Assembly: GCA_051984675.1 (NCBI GenBank)
Contig: JBPYFK010000058.1
Coordinates: 1 to 31,224, forward strand
DNA length: 31,224 nucleotides
From: JBPYFK01 sp051984675
Lineage (GTDB): Bacteria; Actinomycetota; Actinomycetes; Mycobacteriales; Pseudonocardiaceae
Direction of reading: 5' to 3'
The notes under the pieces are model-generated. The model ran no database searches, had not been told where the DNA came from, and saw only the letters and a program-made list of their open reading frames with translations. The first letter of the stretch is position 1, and each line of letters opens with the position of its first letter. The position numbers and the translations under genes are program-made. This document shows positions 24,033 through 30,868 of the stretch, piece after piece.

Positions 24033-25076
24033 TCAGGCGGTGCGGTACGGGTTGAATTCGTTGGTGTAGAGCGAACCCACGTTGATGCTGTGGGGTGCGA
24101 CGACGCCCTCGGCGATCAGCCGATCCAGCCAGGTGGTGAACTCCCGGTCACTGATCACGCCGCCGGGGCCGGCGATTCCTGCCGACTTCCAGTACTTGAT
24201 CGTCGAGGAGTCTTCGTTGCGGTTCCGTCGCCGGAGAATGTCCAGGAACCGTGCGACAACCTCCGAGTACGGGCGAGTTTGCGTCCACCGGATCGCCCGA
24301 GCGACACCGCCCACGAGGGCACGGGTGGTGTTCGGGTTCGCGGCGATGAATTCGTCGCGCAGGACGTAGCAACCGGCGCTGAAGGCGCCGAGCAGGTCAT
24401 AATCCCGGAACACGGGGTGGATTCCGCCGTGCGCCATGGCCTTGTCCGAGATCGGGTTGCTCATCGCGGACACGTCGATCTGACCGGAACGCAACGCCTG
24501 ATCGGCACTGATCGGAGGCACCACCACGGGCTGGACCTGCCGGATCTCCTCCTCGGTGAGCCCACCTCGCTGCAGATACACGGACAGGACGTCCTGGGCA
24601 TGCGCGCCGATGGTGTTCATGCCCACCGACTTGCCGATGAAGTCGCGGGGCGAACGGATCGGGCTGCCCTGCGGCACGTAGTACCCGGTGTTGGTCAGGT
24701 CGTTGGCCCCGTAGTAGGCGATGACCGCTTTGATCGGTGCACCGGCCGCAGCCAGCCGGATGATCGCACCGTTGAAGGCCCCACCGATGTCGATATCGCC
24801 GGTCACCGTGGCCTGGATATCTTGCGGCCCACTGGTCGTGTTCCCGATCCACTCCAGACGAACGTCGCCCAGCAAACCGAGATCGGCCGCGAGTTCCGGG
24901 AGGAGTACCTGACCCGACCAGCCCTGGTAGCGGATGACCTTGGTCTCCCCGCGAGGGGAAGCGGATCCGATCGAACATCCACTCAGGACCGTTCCGGCCG
25001 CGAGCGTGGAGACTCCATATCGCAGTAGGTCCCGTCTCCGGAGAGATTTTCGGGTATCGCTGAGCACGGCGGGCAA
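24033..25076 (-). CDS. ssuA: SsuA-like substrate-binding lipoprotein
   Basis: A 347-residue periplasmic-type binding protein of the SsuA/NMT1 group, anchored outside the membrane as a lipoprotein. The signal reads SLRRRDLLRYGVSTLAAGTV followed by the lipobox LSGC (C34); the twin arginines would allow Tat export. The ligand domain has KVIRYQGWSGQVLLPELA near the start and family elements IGKSVGMNTIGAHAQDVLS and ALRSGQIDVSAMSNP. The start is TTG 25076 or GTG 25067; neither has a good ribosome binding site. Between the gene and the leader peptide (25212) lie 135 nt with four mutually complementary GC blocks. It would capture a sulfonate or sulfate ester for SsuBC. Confidence 0.88.
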   Translation of the reverse strand: MPAVLSDTRKSLRRRDLLRYGVSTLAAGTVLSGCSIGSASPRGETKVIRYQGWSGQVLLPELAADLGLLGDVRLEWIGNTTSGPQDIQATVTGDIDIGGAFNGAIIRLAAAGAPIKAVIAYYGANDLTNTGYYVPQGSPIRSPRDFIGKSVGMNTIGAHAQDVLSVYLQRGGLTEEEIRQVQPVVVPPISADQALRSGQIDVSAMSNPISDKAMAHGGIHPVFRDYDLLGAFSAGCYVLRDEFIAANPNTTRALVGGVARAIRWTQTRPYSEVVARFLDILRRRNRNEDSSTIKYWKSAGIAGPGGVISDREFTTWLDRLIAEGVVAPHSINVGSLYTNEFNPYRTA

Positions 25077-25135
25077 CTCGCATTCTGGGTATTCGAAGGC
25101 GTGCGAAATCTAGGGGGAGGGAGGAAGGCGACAGC

Positions 25136-25204
25136 GCGCCGAGGAGCGGCGCGAATGAAATCCAACGGGGAGGCGCCGACGCGAAATCCGCGCGAGCCGG
25201 CGCC
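25136..25204 (-). promoter_or_regulatory. Possible four-arm attenuator between leader and ssuA
   Basis: In the transcript the order is GGCGCCG (25204-25198), CGGCGCC (25178-25172), GCGCCG (25152-25147) and CGGCGC (25141-25136). Arms 1:2 and 3:4 pair, and 2:3 and 1:4 can also pair, the layout expected of a leader-peptide attenuator. A pyrimidine-rich stretch follows arm 4. GC-rich DNA makes chance pairing possible. Confidence 0.45.
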
Positions 25205-25211
25205 GATCAGG

Positions 25212-25286
25212 TCAGCAACAGCGCGCACTGGCTACGTGAACGCAGTCCACGTAGCGGCGCTCGGTGAGGTCGATGCTCGCTGACAC
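25212..25286 (-). CDS. Cysteine-containing leader peptide of the ssu-like operon
   Basis: A 24-codon ORF with GTG start at 25286. The core is ERRYVDCVHVASARCC. It has cysteines at 15, 23 and 24. Counted from the start, R10, Y12, V13, D14, H17, A19 and S20 fall in the same places as in the leaders at 8265 and 30040. A perfect TTGACA lies on the minus strand at 25323-25318, 31 nt before the start. There is no ribosome binding site, so the ORF is probably leaderless. A ribosome slowed on the final two Cys codons would change pairing of the four GC arms that follow, giving expression when cysteine is low. That mechanism is inference from the known mycobacterial cysteine attenuators. Confidence 0.75.
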   Translation of the reverse strand: MSASIDLTERRYVDCVHVASARCC

Positions 25287-25319
25287 GTATCCGATCGAAC
25301 CGACAATGGGGTTGCACTG

Positions 25320-25826
25320 TCAACTATTCAGGGCATCGCTCCCGGATGCCGGGACGCCCGAGACGATGGTTTTCTCGAAGGGCAGGTGTCGAAACGCTTC
25401 AGGGTTCGCGGTCGGATCGAACAGTGGTGCGTATCCTGAGTTGAGGTACAAGGCTCTGGCTTCGGGCTGGCGCGGCCCGGTAGTGAGGTAGATCCGCACG
25501 TATCCCACACGCGCCGCCTCGGTTTCGAGTTCACGCAAGACGCGGCGCGCCAGCCCGCGCCGGCGATGCGTCGATCGGGTCCAGATCCGCTTCAGCTCGG
25601 CGGTTTGCGGATCGTACCGTCGAAAAGCCCCACCAGCCACGGCACGCCCGTTCTCGGTGAATACCAGGAAAACCCCGTGTGGAGGCGTGAACGCATCGGC
25701 CGGGTACCCCTCCAGCTCACCGCGTGCCAGCCTGCCGTAACGGCTGCGGTACTCGAACGCGAGCTCGTCGAGCAACGGCTGGACCAACGGATCGTCCACA
25801 GTGATATGACGAATCTCCAGACTCAT
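25320..25826 (-). CDS. GNAT-family acetyltransferase
   Basis: A 168-residue GCN5-related N-acetyltransferase, which transfers acetyl from acetyl-CoA to an amine. Motif A, the CoA pyrophosphate loop, is THRRRGLARRVLRELE, preceded by the beta-strand with LKRIWT. Motif B ends the fold: YLTTGPRQPEARALYLNSGY. An N-terminal part with LLDELAFEYRSRYG is common in actinobacterial GNATs. The substrate is unknown. Its stop codon overlaps the TTGACA box of the ssu leader (25318-25323), so the two genes are abutting; read-through into the ssu unit is possible. It lies downstream of the MFS-SsuD pair, with 179 nt between. Confidence 0.88.
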   Translation of the reverse strand: MSLEIRHITVDDPLVQPLLDELAFEYRSRYGRLARGELEGYPADAFTPPHGVFLVFTENGRAVAGGAFRRYDPQTAELKRIWTRSTHRRRGLARRVLRELETEAARVGYVRIYLTTGPRQPEARALYLNSGYAPLFDPTANPEAFRHLPFEKTIVSGVPASGSDALNS

Positions 25827-26005
25827 GTCACCAAGTTGCGCGGATCACCGGCGAAACCGTTGCACTATGTGGGACGGCACGGCGTAAGGAACATTACGTG
25901 CCGATACAGAGACGGGTTCAGCGGCGCGGCAATTGGAGGCACGTGGCAGCTGCGGAAACATGATTCCCTTAGAGCGGATCCCTGCCGGAGGATTCTGGGA
26001 AGAGG

Positions 26006-27319
26006 TCACACGTCGTTCAAGGGTATAGCCCTGGTGGCTGATACCGTGCTGATCGCTCCGGTCACGAGTAGGTAGGCGCACGCCAACCAGGGCGCACCGC
26101 CGGCCGCGGCGAGCAGAGAAGTCAAGATCAGCGGGGTAAAACCAGACGCGTAGATACCTCCGCCTTGAAACGCCAGGGACATGCCTGTGTAGCGCGTGCG
26201 GGTCGGGAAGACTTCGGCGAACAGCGTTGATTCCGCGCCGCTGGCCAGGCCGTAAGAAATACCGAGCATCACCACCAGGACGATGGCCACAAGCCACACC
26301 TCACCGGTGCGCAGCCCGAGGAAAGCAGGAAACACCCCCAGCCCGAACAGGGCGCAGCCAATCGCGAACACCTTGCCCCGGCCGATCCGGTCACCCCATA
26401 CCCCGGCAAGGGGCACTACGGCAGCGCAGACGAGAGCGGCAACCGTGACCACGATGAGCATCGTTGTCCGATTCATCTTCAGCGTCGAGACGGTGTAGGT
26501 CAGCACGAACACGCCCCAGGTGTTGAACGAGGCGCCCTCTGCCCACCGGGCGAGCAGTGCCCAACCGAGGTTGCGCCGTGATACCCGGTCCCGGAGAACG
26601 TCGGCTGCGGGGACCCGCGAGATTCCGGCGTCGGCCTGCATCCGCTGGAACGCCGGAGTCTCCATGACCTTCAGCCGAACGACCAAACCGATGAAGACGA
26701 GGAACACGCTGGCGATGAACGCGATTCGCCAGCCGTAGCTGGCAAAAGCGGCGTCATCCATCACCACGCCAAGGAGCGCGAACGCCCCGGTGCCGAGGGC
26801 AAGCCCGATGCCCAGCCCGATCTGGGGAATACTGCCGTAGAGACCCCGCTTACCGGGCGGGGCGTACTCGACGGCCATGAGCACAGCACCTCCCCACTCA
26901 CCGCCAACGGCGACACCCTGAATGATCCGCAGGATCACCAGGCTCAGCGGGGCGAGGACGCCGATGGTCTGATAACTGGGCAGCACTCCGATCGCCGCGG
27001 TCGACAACCCTGTCAGCGCCATGGTGATGATCAGCGTTTCCCGCCTGCCGAACCGGTCGCCAACGTGGCCGAAAATGAGACCACCGAGCGGACGAGCGAC
27101 GAAACCGATCGCGAAGGTGGCGAACGACAGGAGCGTGCCGACCGCAGGATCACCGTTGCCGTAGAAGATCTTGGGGAAAATGATCCCCGCAGCGGTGGCG
27201 AACAGGAAGAAGTCGTACCACTCGATCGTCGTCCCGATCAGGGACGCGACCAATACCGTTTTTCCGCTGGTGCGGGTTTCCTCGCTCGTGGCCGGGGTAT
27301 CGGCGATCCCGGTGCTCAT
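26006..27319 (-). CDS. MFS transporter, metabolite:H+ symporter (MHS) type
   Basis: A 437-residue major facilitator with twelve membrane segments, of the metabolite:H+ symporter branch (ShiA, ProP, CitA). The branch signature TTIEWYDFFLFATAAGIIFP lies at the first segment, followed by ARPLGGLIFGHVGDRFGRR (motif A) and VGGEWGGAVLMAVEYAPPGKR, which is typical of MHS proteins. Import of an organic anion with protons is the usual activity. Its ATG (27319) overlaps the stop of the SsuD-like gene by 4 nt, so the two are coupled. This suggests uptake of the monooxygenase's substrate, making a transporter-enzyme pair that is independent of the ABC system. Confidence 0.87.
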   Translation of the reverse strand: MSTGIADTPATSEETRTSGKTVLVASLIGTTIEWYDFFLFATAAGIIFPKIFYGNGDPAVGTLLSFATFAIGFVARPLGGLIFGHVGDRFGRRETLIITMALTGLSTAAIGVLPSYQTIGVLAPLSLVILRIIQGVAVGGEWGGAVLMAVEYAPPGKRGLYGSIPQIGLGIGLALGTGAFALLGVVMDDAAFASYGWRIAFIASVFLVFIGLVVRLKVMETPAFQRMQADAGISRVPAADVLRDRVSRRNLGWALLARWAEGASFNTWGVFVLTYTVSTLKMNRTTMLIVVTVAALVCAAVVPLAGVWGDRIGRGKVFAIGCALFGLGVFPAFLGLRTGEVWLVAIVLVVMLGISYGLASGAESTLFAEVFPTRTRYTGMSLAFQGGGIYASGFTPLILTSLLAAAGGAPWLACAYLLVTGAISTVSATRAIPLNDV

Positions 27320-28479
27320 GACGTCGCCGCCGGGGCACCCGTGGCGAACGCGGCGATGCCGGGCTCCGGCGGCTGCGGTCCTGCGGGGTGACGCCACAGA
27401 CCTCGCTGCGCGAGCAACGGCAGCACGCCTTCTCCGAACCAGTACGCTTCCTCGACATGCGGGATACCGGAGAGGATGAACTCATCGATGCCGAGTTCGT
27501 GGTACTCGCTGATGCGGTCTGCGACCTCGGTGTGACTGCCCACCAGCGCGGTTCCCGCCCCGCCGCGGACCAGCCCGATTCCGGCCCACAGATTCGGCGA
27601 AACCTCCAAGTTGTCTACCGAGCCCCGATGCAGGGCGCGCATCCGGCGTTGCCCTTCCGACTCGATCGACGCCTGGCCGGCCTGGGCAGCCCGTATCCGA
27701 TCCGGATCCATACCCTCCAGCAGGCGACGTGCCTCGTCCCAGGCATGCTCCGCGCGGTCCCGCGTGATCACGTGCAGCCGAATCCCGAATCGCACCGTGC
27801 GGTTCTGCTCGGCGGCCAGCGACCGAATCCAGTTGACCTTCTCCGCAACGGCCGACGGAGGCTCGCCCCACGTCAGGTAAACATCGCTGTGCCGTGCGGC
27901 CACCGCCCCGGCAGCGCCTGAAGATCCGCCGAAATAGATCTCCGGCACAGGATCGGGAAGCCGGTTCAGCACCGCTCCGTCCACATCCAGATGCGTCCCG
28001 TGGTAAGACACGGTCTGCCCCGACCACAGCCTCGACACGATGTCGAGGAACTCCCCGGTGCGCTCGTAGCGCTGATCCTTGTCCAGGTAGTCCCCGTAAG
28101 CCTGCTGCTCGCTCGCGTCCCCGCCAGTAACCACGTTGAGCAGCAGACGGCCCTGCGACTGGCGTTGATACGTGGCGGCCATCTGTGCAGCAAGCGGCGG
28201 GCTGAGCAGCCCGGGGCGGAACGCCACCAAGAACTTCAACCTCTCGGTGAGCTGCGTCAGCATCGCGGTGACCACCCACGCGTCTTCGCACCAGGCTCCT
28301 GTGGGAGTCAGCGCCCCTTCGAAACCGAGCTGCTCAGCGGTCCGGGCGATCTGCCCCAGATACGCGACCGTCGCGGGCCGATCCCCGGCCGCGAGCCCGG
28401 GCGCAGCACCATGACCGCCTCCCACCACGTACCGGCTGTCGCCGGTAGTGGGCAAGAACCAGTGCATTCGCAGCGTCAC
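27316..28479 (-). CDS. ssuD: SsuD-like FMNH2-dependent alkanesulfonate monooxygenase
   Basis: A 387-residue monooxygenase that should cleave alkanesulfonates to aldehyde and sulfite using reduced FMN. The SsuD/MsuD group is clear: ALTPTGAWCEDAWVVTAML (C64, equivalent to the active-site Cys54 of E. coli SsuD), LNVVTGGDASEQQAYGDYLD, PEIYFGGSSGAAG, and FGIRLHVITRDR, which holds the Arg and His matching catalytic Arg226/His228. The C-terminal stretch has VGSHTEVADRISEYHELGI. I chose GTG 28479 because GGAAGGGAG lies 6 nt upstream; the frame is open to 28545 but that part covers the promoter. The FMN reductase partner is not in the window. Coupled by ATGA to the MFS transporter gene. Confidence 0.93.
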   Translation of the reverse strand: MTLRMHWFLPTTGDSRYVVGGGHGAAPGLAAGDRPATVAYLGQIARTAEQLGFEGALTPTGAWCEDAWVVTAMLTQLTERLKFLVAFRPGLLSPPLAAQMAATYQRQSQGRLLLNVVTGGDASEQQAYGDYLDKDQRYERTGEFLDIVSRLWSGQTVSYHGTHLDVDGAVLNRLPDPVPEIYFGGSSGAAGAVAARHSDVYLTWGEPPSAVAEKVNWIRSLAAEQNRTVRFGIRLHVITRDRAEHAWDEARRLLEGMDPDRIRAAQAGQASIESEGQRRMRALHRGSVDNLEVSPNLWAGIGLVRGGAGTALVGSHTEVADRISEYHELGIDEFILSGIPHVEEAYWFGEGVLPLLAQRGLWRHPAGPQPPEPGIAAFATGAPAATS

Positions 28480-28526
28480 AGAGCACTCCCTTCCAGCTAA
28501 CTCGTCAAGCCGGCAATGTAAACTAA

Positions 28527-28545
28527 GTGGACCTGATAAGTCCAC
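28527..28545. promoter_or_regulatory. Operator palindrome upstream of ssuD
   Basis: GTGGAC (28527-28532) and GTCCAC (28540-28545) are perfect arms around a 7-nt centre, and one more pair forms inside. On the minus strand it reads GTGGACTTATCAGGTCCAC. TACATT (complement of 28515-28520) is a plausible -10, placing the palindrome over the -35 zone. TGGNNN...NNNCCA spacing fits GntR-type sites. No regulator is adjacent. Confidence 0.55.
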
Positions 28546-28840
28546 ATTCGGCCAGGGGGGCCGTGACCAGGGACACGCACACCGCCCCCTGTCTCGCCAC
28601 TTGAGTTCCTAGTGCGCTAGGACGATGAAGCAACTCGGCCTGCTGCCAGTCAGCTGCGCCGCCCCCTGTAGGCCACGCGGACGACTTCCCCCGACGGCCC
28701 GTCCGCGGTTGCTGGCTGCAAGATCGAGCACCGGCGCGCTGGTGCGAAAAATCCCGGAATGGTAGCGGAATGCCAGGCAAGAACGCCAGCCTGTTCACGA
28801 TACAAGACTAATTAGACCTTGTGGGTCAAGTATCTCTAGT
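28546..28840. other. Divergent ssuD/tauE intergenic region
   Basis: No gene or leader peptide was found here; frames on the minus strand lack the R-x-H-V-D-L pattern. CTAATTAG at 28808-28815 is a short palindrome near the permease start and may belong to its promoter. Confidence 0.4.
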
Positions 28841-28849
28841 GTGCCCATC

Positions 28850-29761
28850 ATGGGCTTCTCGTGGGCATTGGTCGTGGCCGGTGCGCTGGTGGGCATCTCC
28901 GTAGGCGTCACCGGGATGGGCGGCGGGGCGTTGATGACGCCGATCCTGGTGCTGCTGTTCGGGATCAATCCGAGCTCCGCTGTCGGCAGCGACCTGGTGG
29001 TCTCGGTTGCGATGAAGCCGGTCGGTGCGCTGGTGCATCTCCGCGCACGCACGGTGCGTTGGGATCTGGTGCGGTGGCTGTTGCCCACGGCCGTACCCGC
29101 CGGGTTCGTGGGTGCGTTCGTACTGCGTTGGTTCGCTCACGGGGCGCAGTTGCAGAGTCAGCTCAAACTGGCCGTGGGTGCCGCGCTGCTGCTCGCCGTC
29201 GCGGGAATGCTGGTACGGCTGTTGCTCGCCCGTCGTGAAGGCGCGCGGACGCCCGATGACGCCCCCACCCCCATCCGCCCGGTACCGACGCTGCTGATCG
29301 GCCTGATCGGCGGCTTGATCGTCGGGATGACCTCGGTCGGCTCCGGATCGCTGATCATCGTCATGTTGATGCTCACGCACCCCCGGCTGCGAGCCAACGA
29401 ACTGGTCGGCACCGATCTCGTACAGGCCATCCCCCTCGCTGGCGCCGCGGCGATCGGACATCTCATCGTCGGCGACGCCAAGCTCGGACTGGCCGCGATC
29501 GTCCTGATCGGTGCGCTCCCCGGCATCCTCATTGGTGCCCTGCTGTCCAGCCGAGCGCCCAGCGGCGCGTTGCGCGCGATCCTCGCCATTCTCCTTCTGG
29601 GATCGGGATTGTCGCTGTTGCCCGTGCCGAAGGTGGTGCTCATCGCGGTGATGGTCACCGCCGCGCTCGCCCTGATCGTCGTGGTCGCCGGGATCGTCCG
29701 TGGCAAGCGCCAGCACGAGCCGCCCGTCCCGGAGGAGGAACTGGTCGAGTCGGGGGGTTGA
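28850..29761 (+). CDS. TauE/SafE-family sulfite/sulfonate-type permease
   Basis: A 303-residue permease of the TauE/SafE (DUF81) family with about eight hydrophobic segments in two repeats. The first repeat starts LVVAGALVGISVGVTGMGGG and the second GLIGGLIVGMTSVGSGSLII; the paired G-x-x-x-G-[MVS]-G-x-G elements are the family mark. FGINPSSAVGSDLVVS and RANELVGTDLVQAIPLAGAA are the matching follow-ups. Members export sulfite, sulfoacetate or related anions, or import other anions. ATG 28850 or the GTG at 28841, three codons earlier; neither has a ribosome binding site. It is divergent from ssuD, whose product releases sulfite, so sulfite export to avoid toxicity is the likely job, as in taurine users. 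Confidence 0.88.
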   Translation: MGFSWALVVAGALVGISVGVTGMGGGALMTPILVLLFGINPSSAVGSDLVVSVAMKPVGALVHLRARTVRWDLVRWLLPTAVPAGFVGAFVLRWFAHGAQLQSQLKLAVGAALLLAVAGMLVRLLLARREGARTPDDAPTPIRPVPTLLIGLIGGLIVGMTSVGSGSLIIVMLMLTHPRLRANELVGTDLVQAIPLAGAAAIGHLIVGDAKLGLAAIVLIGALPGILIGALLSSRAPSGALRAILAILLLGSGLSLLPVPKVVLIAVMVTAALALIVVVAGIVRGKRQHEPPVPEEELVESGG

Positions 29762-29974
29762 CCGACCCGGCAGCCGCCAGCGCTGCCGGGATCACGTGCG
29801 ACTGTCTCGGATTCGATTTGACCGCGTTCCGCGCGATGCCAGTGAACGTCTTCGGCCGCGCTGACCAATTCAGGAACTCGTCGGCTGTTTTATAGCCATA
29901 TCCCCGTGCTTCGCTGTCGCGTCGGTGTGGTGAGTCACCGCATACGCAAAACTCTCAGGCCGCACAAACCCTCC
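29762..29974. other. Gap after the permease gene
   Basis: No gene or clear hairpin is seen between the permease stop and the duplicated leader unit. TTTTATAGCCATATCC near 29888 is a local AT-rich patch. Confidence 0.35.
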
Positions 29975-30247
29975 GCGACCCTCCTCTCACCCACTGGGCG
30001 CGATTGACCTGCGGGCCTGCGCCTGTTTGTATCTTCAGTATGACGCCGGGAGTGCTGCTCGTACACCGCGAGCACATTGACCTTTTGCGGGTCGCCTCGG
30101 CGATGTCTGCTCGCGCCTGACGCGTTTCCTGCCTCTGCACGCTGGTTCTTCCCGCAGCACAAGCCATTCCGGCCAGGCGCACGGCTACCGTCCGCCCGGC
30201 TTGCGTGCGCCCAAAGGAGCAGACCCATGCACAGCCAACCGGTTCAT
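29975..30247 (+). repeat. Leader/5'UTR unit, intact copy (copy 1)
   Basis: This holds the CTCACCCA block, TTGACC (30004-30009), the leader ORF, a 106-nt spacer and GCCCAAAGGAGCAGACCC before ATG 30227. The same arrangement, inverted and cut after the first codons, occurs at 7770-8035. Similarity is highest in the leader ORF and around the ribosome binding site and lower in the spacer. The copies have opposite orientations and bracket most of the sulfur genes. Edges are judged by eye. Confidence 0.7.
30040..30120 (+). CDS. Sulfur-type leader peptide upstream of the hydrolase-like gene
   Basis: A 26-codon ORF beginning ATG at 30040, with core HREHIDLLRVASAMSARA. R10, H12, I13, D14, L15, R17, A19 and S20 are in the positions shared by the mtoX and ssu leaders. 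Position 23, a cysteine in those, is serine here and no other cysteine exists. TTGACC lies 30 nt upstream, TATCTT at 30030-30035 may be the -10, and no ribosome binding site is present, so translation is probably leaderless. The following gene begins 106 nt downstream. The lack of cysteine suggests that the conserved core itself, not only Cys codons, matters for the control. Confidence 0.75.
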   Translation: MTPGVLLVHREHIDLLRVASAMSARA

Positions 30248-30733
30248 GCGCTGGACCTTCTGGAACTACCAAATACCTGCCCGACGCTCGGCGATCCACA
30301 AGGGACGGTCATCACTCTGGAGGATCAAAACGCAGATCTTCCATGGTATGGCGGGCTGGGGGTGCGCAGCGCCGCTTGTGGTTTCCAAACACGGGCCTTT
30401 CCCATCGTCGCTGCGCGTCCGATCGACCTTGGCCGGCGAGTGGCGCGGGCGACGCAGGGCCTCCCACGGCCCATCGTGCTGGCAGGCCACGGGATTGGTG
30501 CGTTGCTGGCACTGCGGTTCGCACGCTGGGGTGACGTCGCTGCCGCTGGTGTGATCGCGGCGGCTCCGCCAGCCGTGATCAGTCAGGACCTCGGCTTCGA
30601 CGGACTCGTCGAGCAGGCACGGAGCGGCAACCCCGGGATTCCCACACTGGTGTTGCACGCTTCGCACCCGAGCCCGGTAGCAGAGCAGGAAGTGAGCAGC
30701 TTTCTCCAGCGCCTCTCGGGCGTGGCCGCCTGA
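30227..30733 (+). CDS. Alpha/beta-hydrolase-like protein lacking its nucleophile
   Basis: A 168-residue protein resembling a shortened alpha/beta hydrolase. PRPIVLAGHGIGALLALRFA matches the strand, nucleophile elbow and helix of the fold, but the elbow reads G87-H88-G89-I90-G91, where G-x-S-x-G is normal. The usual serine is glycine. A later strand, GIPTLVLHASHPSP, corresponds to the position before the catalytic acid and H147 could be incidental. At 168 residues it is well below the usual 250-300, so lid and N-terminal strands are missing. It is probably not an esterase. ATG 30227 is set by AAAGGAG 6-7 nt upstream. A leader peptide precedes it and a flavin monooxygenase follows by 135 nt, suggesting a role in sulfur use. 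Function is unknown. Confidence 0.7.
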   Translation: MHSQPVHALDLLELPNTCPTLGDPQGTVITLEDQNADLPWYGGLGVRSAACGFQTRAFPIVAARPIDLGRRVARATQGLPRPIVLAGHGIGALLALRFARWGDVAAAGVIAAAPPAVISQDLGFDGLVEQARSGNPGIPTLVLHASHPSPVAEQEVSSFLQRLSGVAA

Positions 30734-30868
30734 AGAACATGGTGTCGATGCCGCTTATCGAAGCCGTTCCCACTCTCTGATACGCGGAATAACGGTTCTT
30801 GCGATGACGTCGTCGGGGACAGGGTTTCGATGGTGGGGCCGCTGGTGGAGGGCAGGGAGGACCTGTAC

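Noticed and set aside
22392..25028. An 878-codon open frame on the plus strand
   Set aside because: It runs antisense to ssuC, ssuB and ssuA, which have clear motifs. The product has no domain and no ribosome binding site; it is a GC-driven shadow.
28480..28840. Search for a leader peptide upstream of ssuD
   Set aside because: No minus-strand ORF shows the R-x-H-V-D-L pattern, and no TTGACA lies 30-31 nt before a short ORF. A palindromic operator is present instead.
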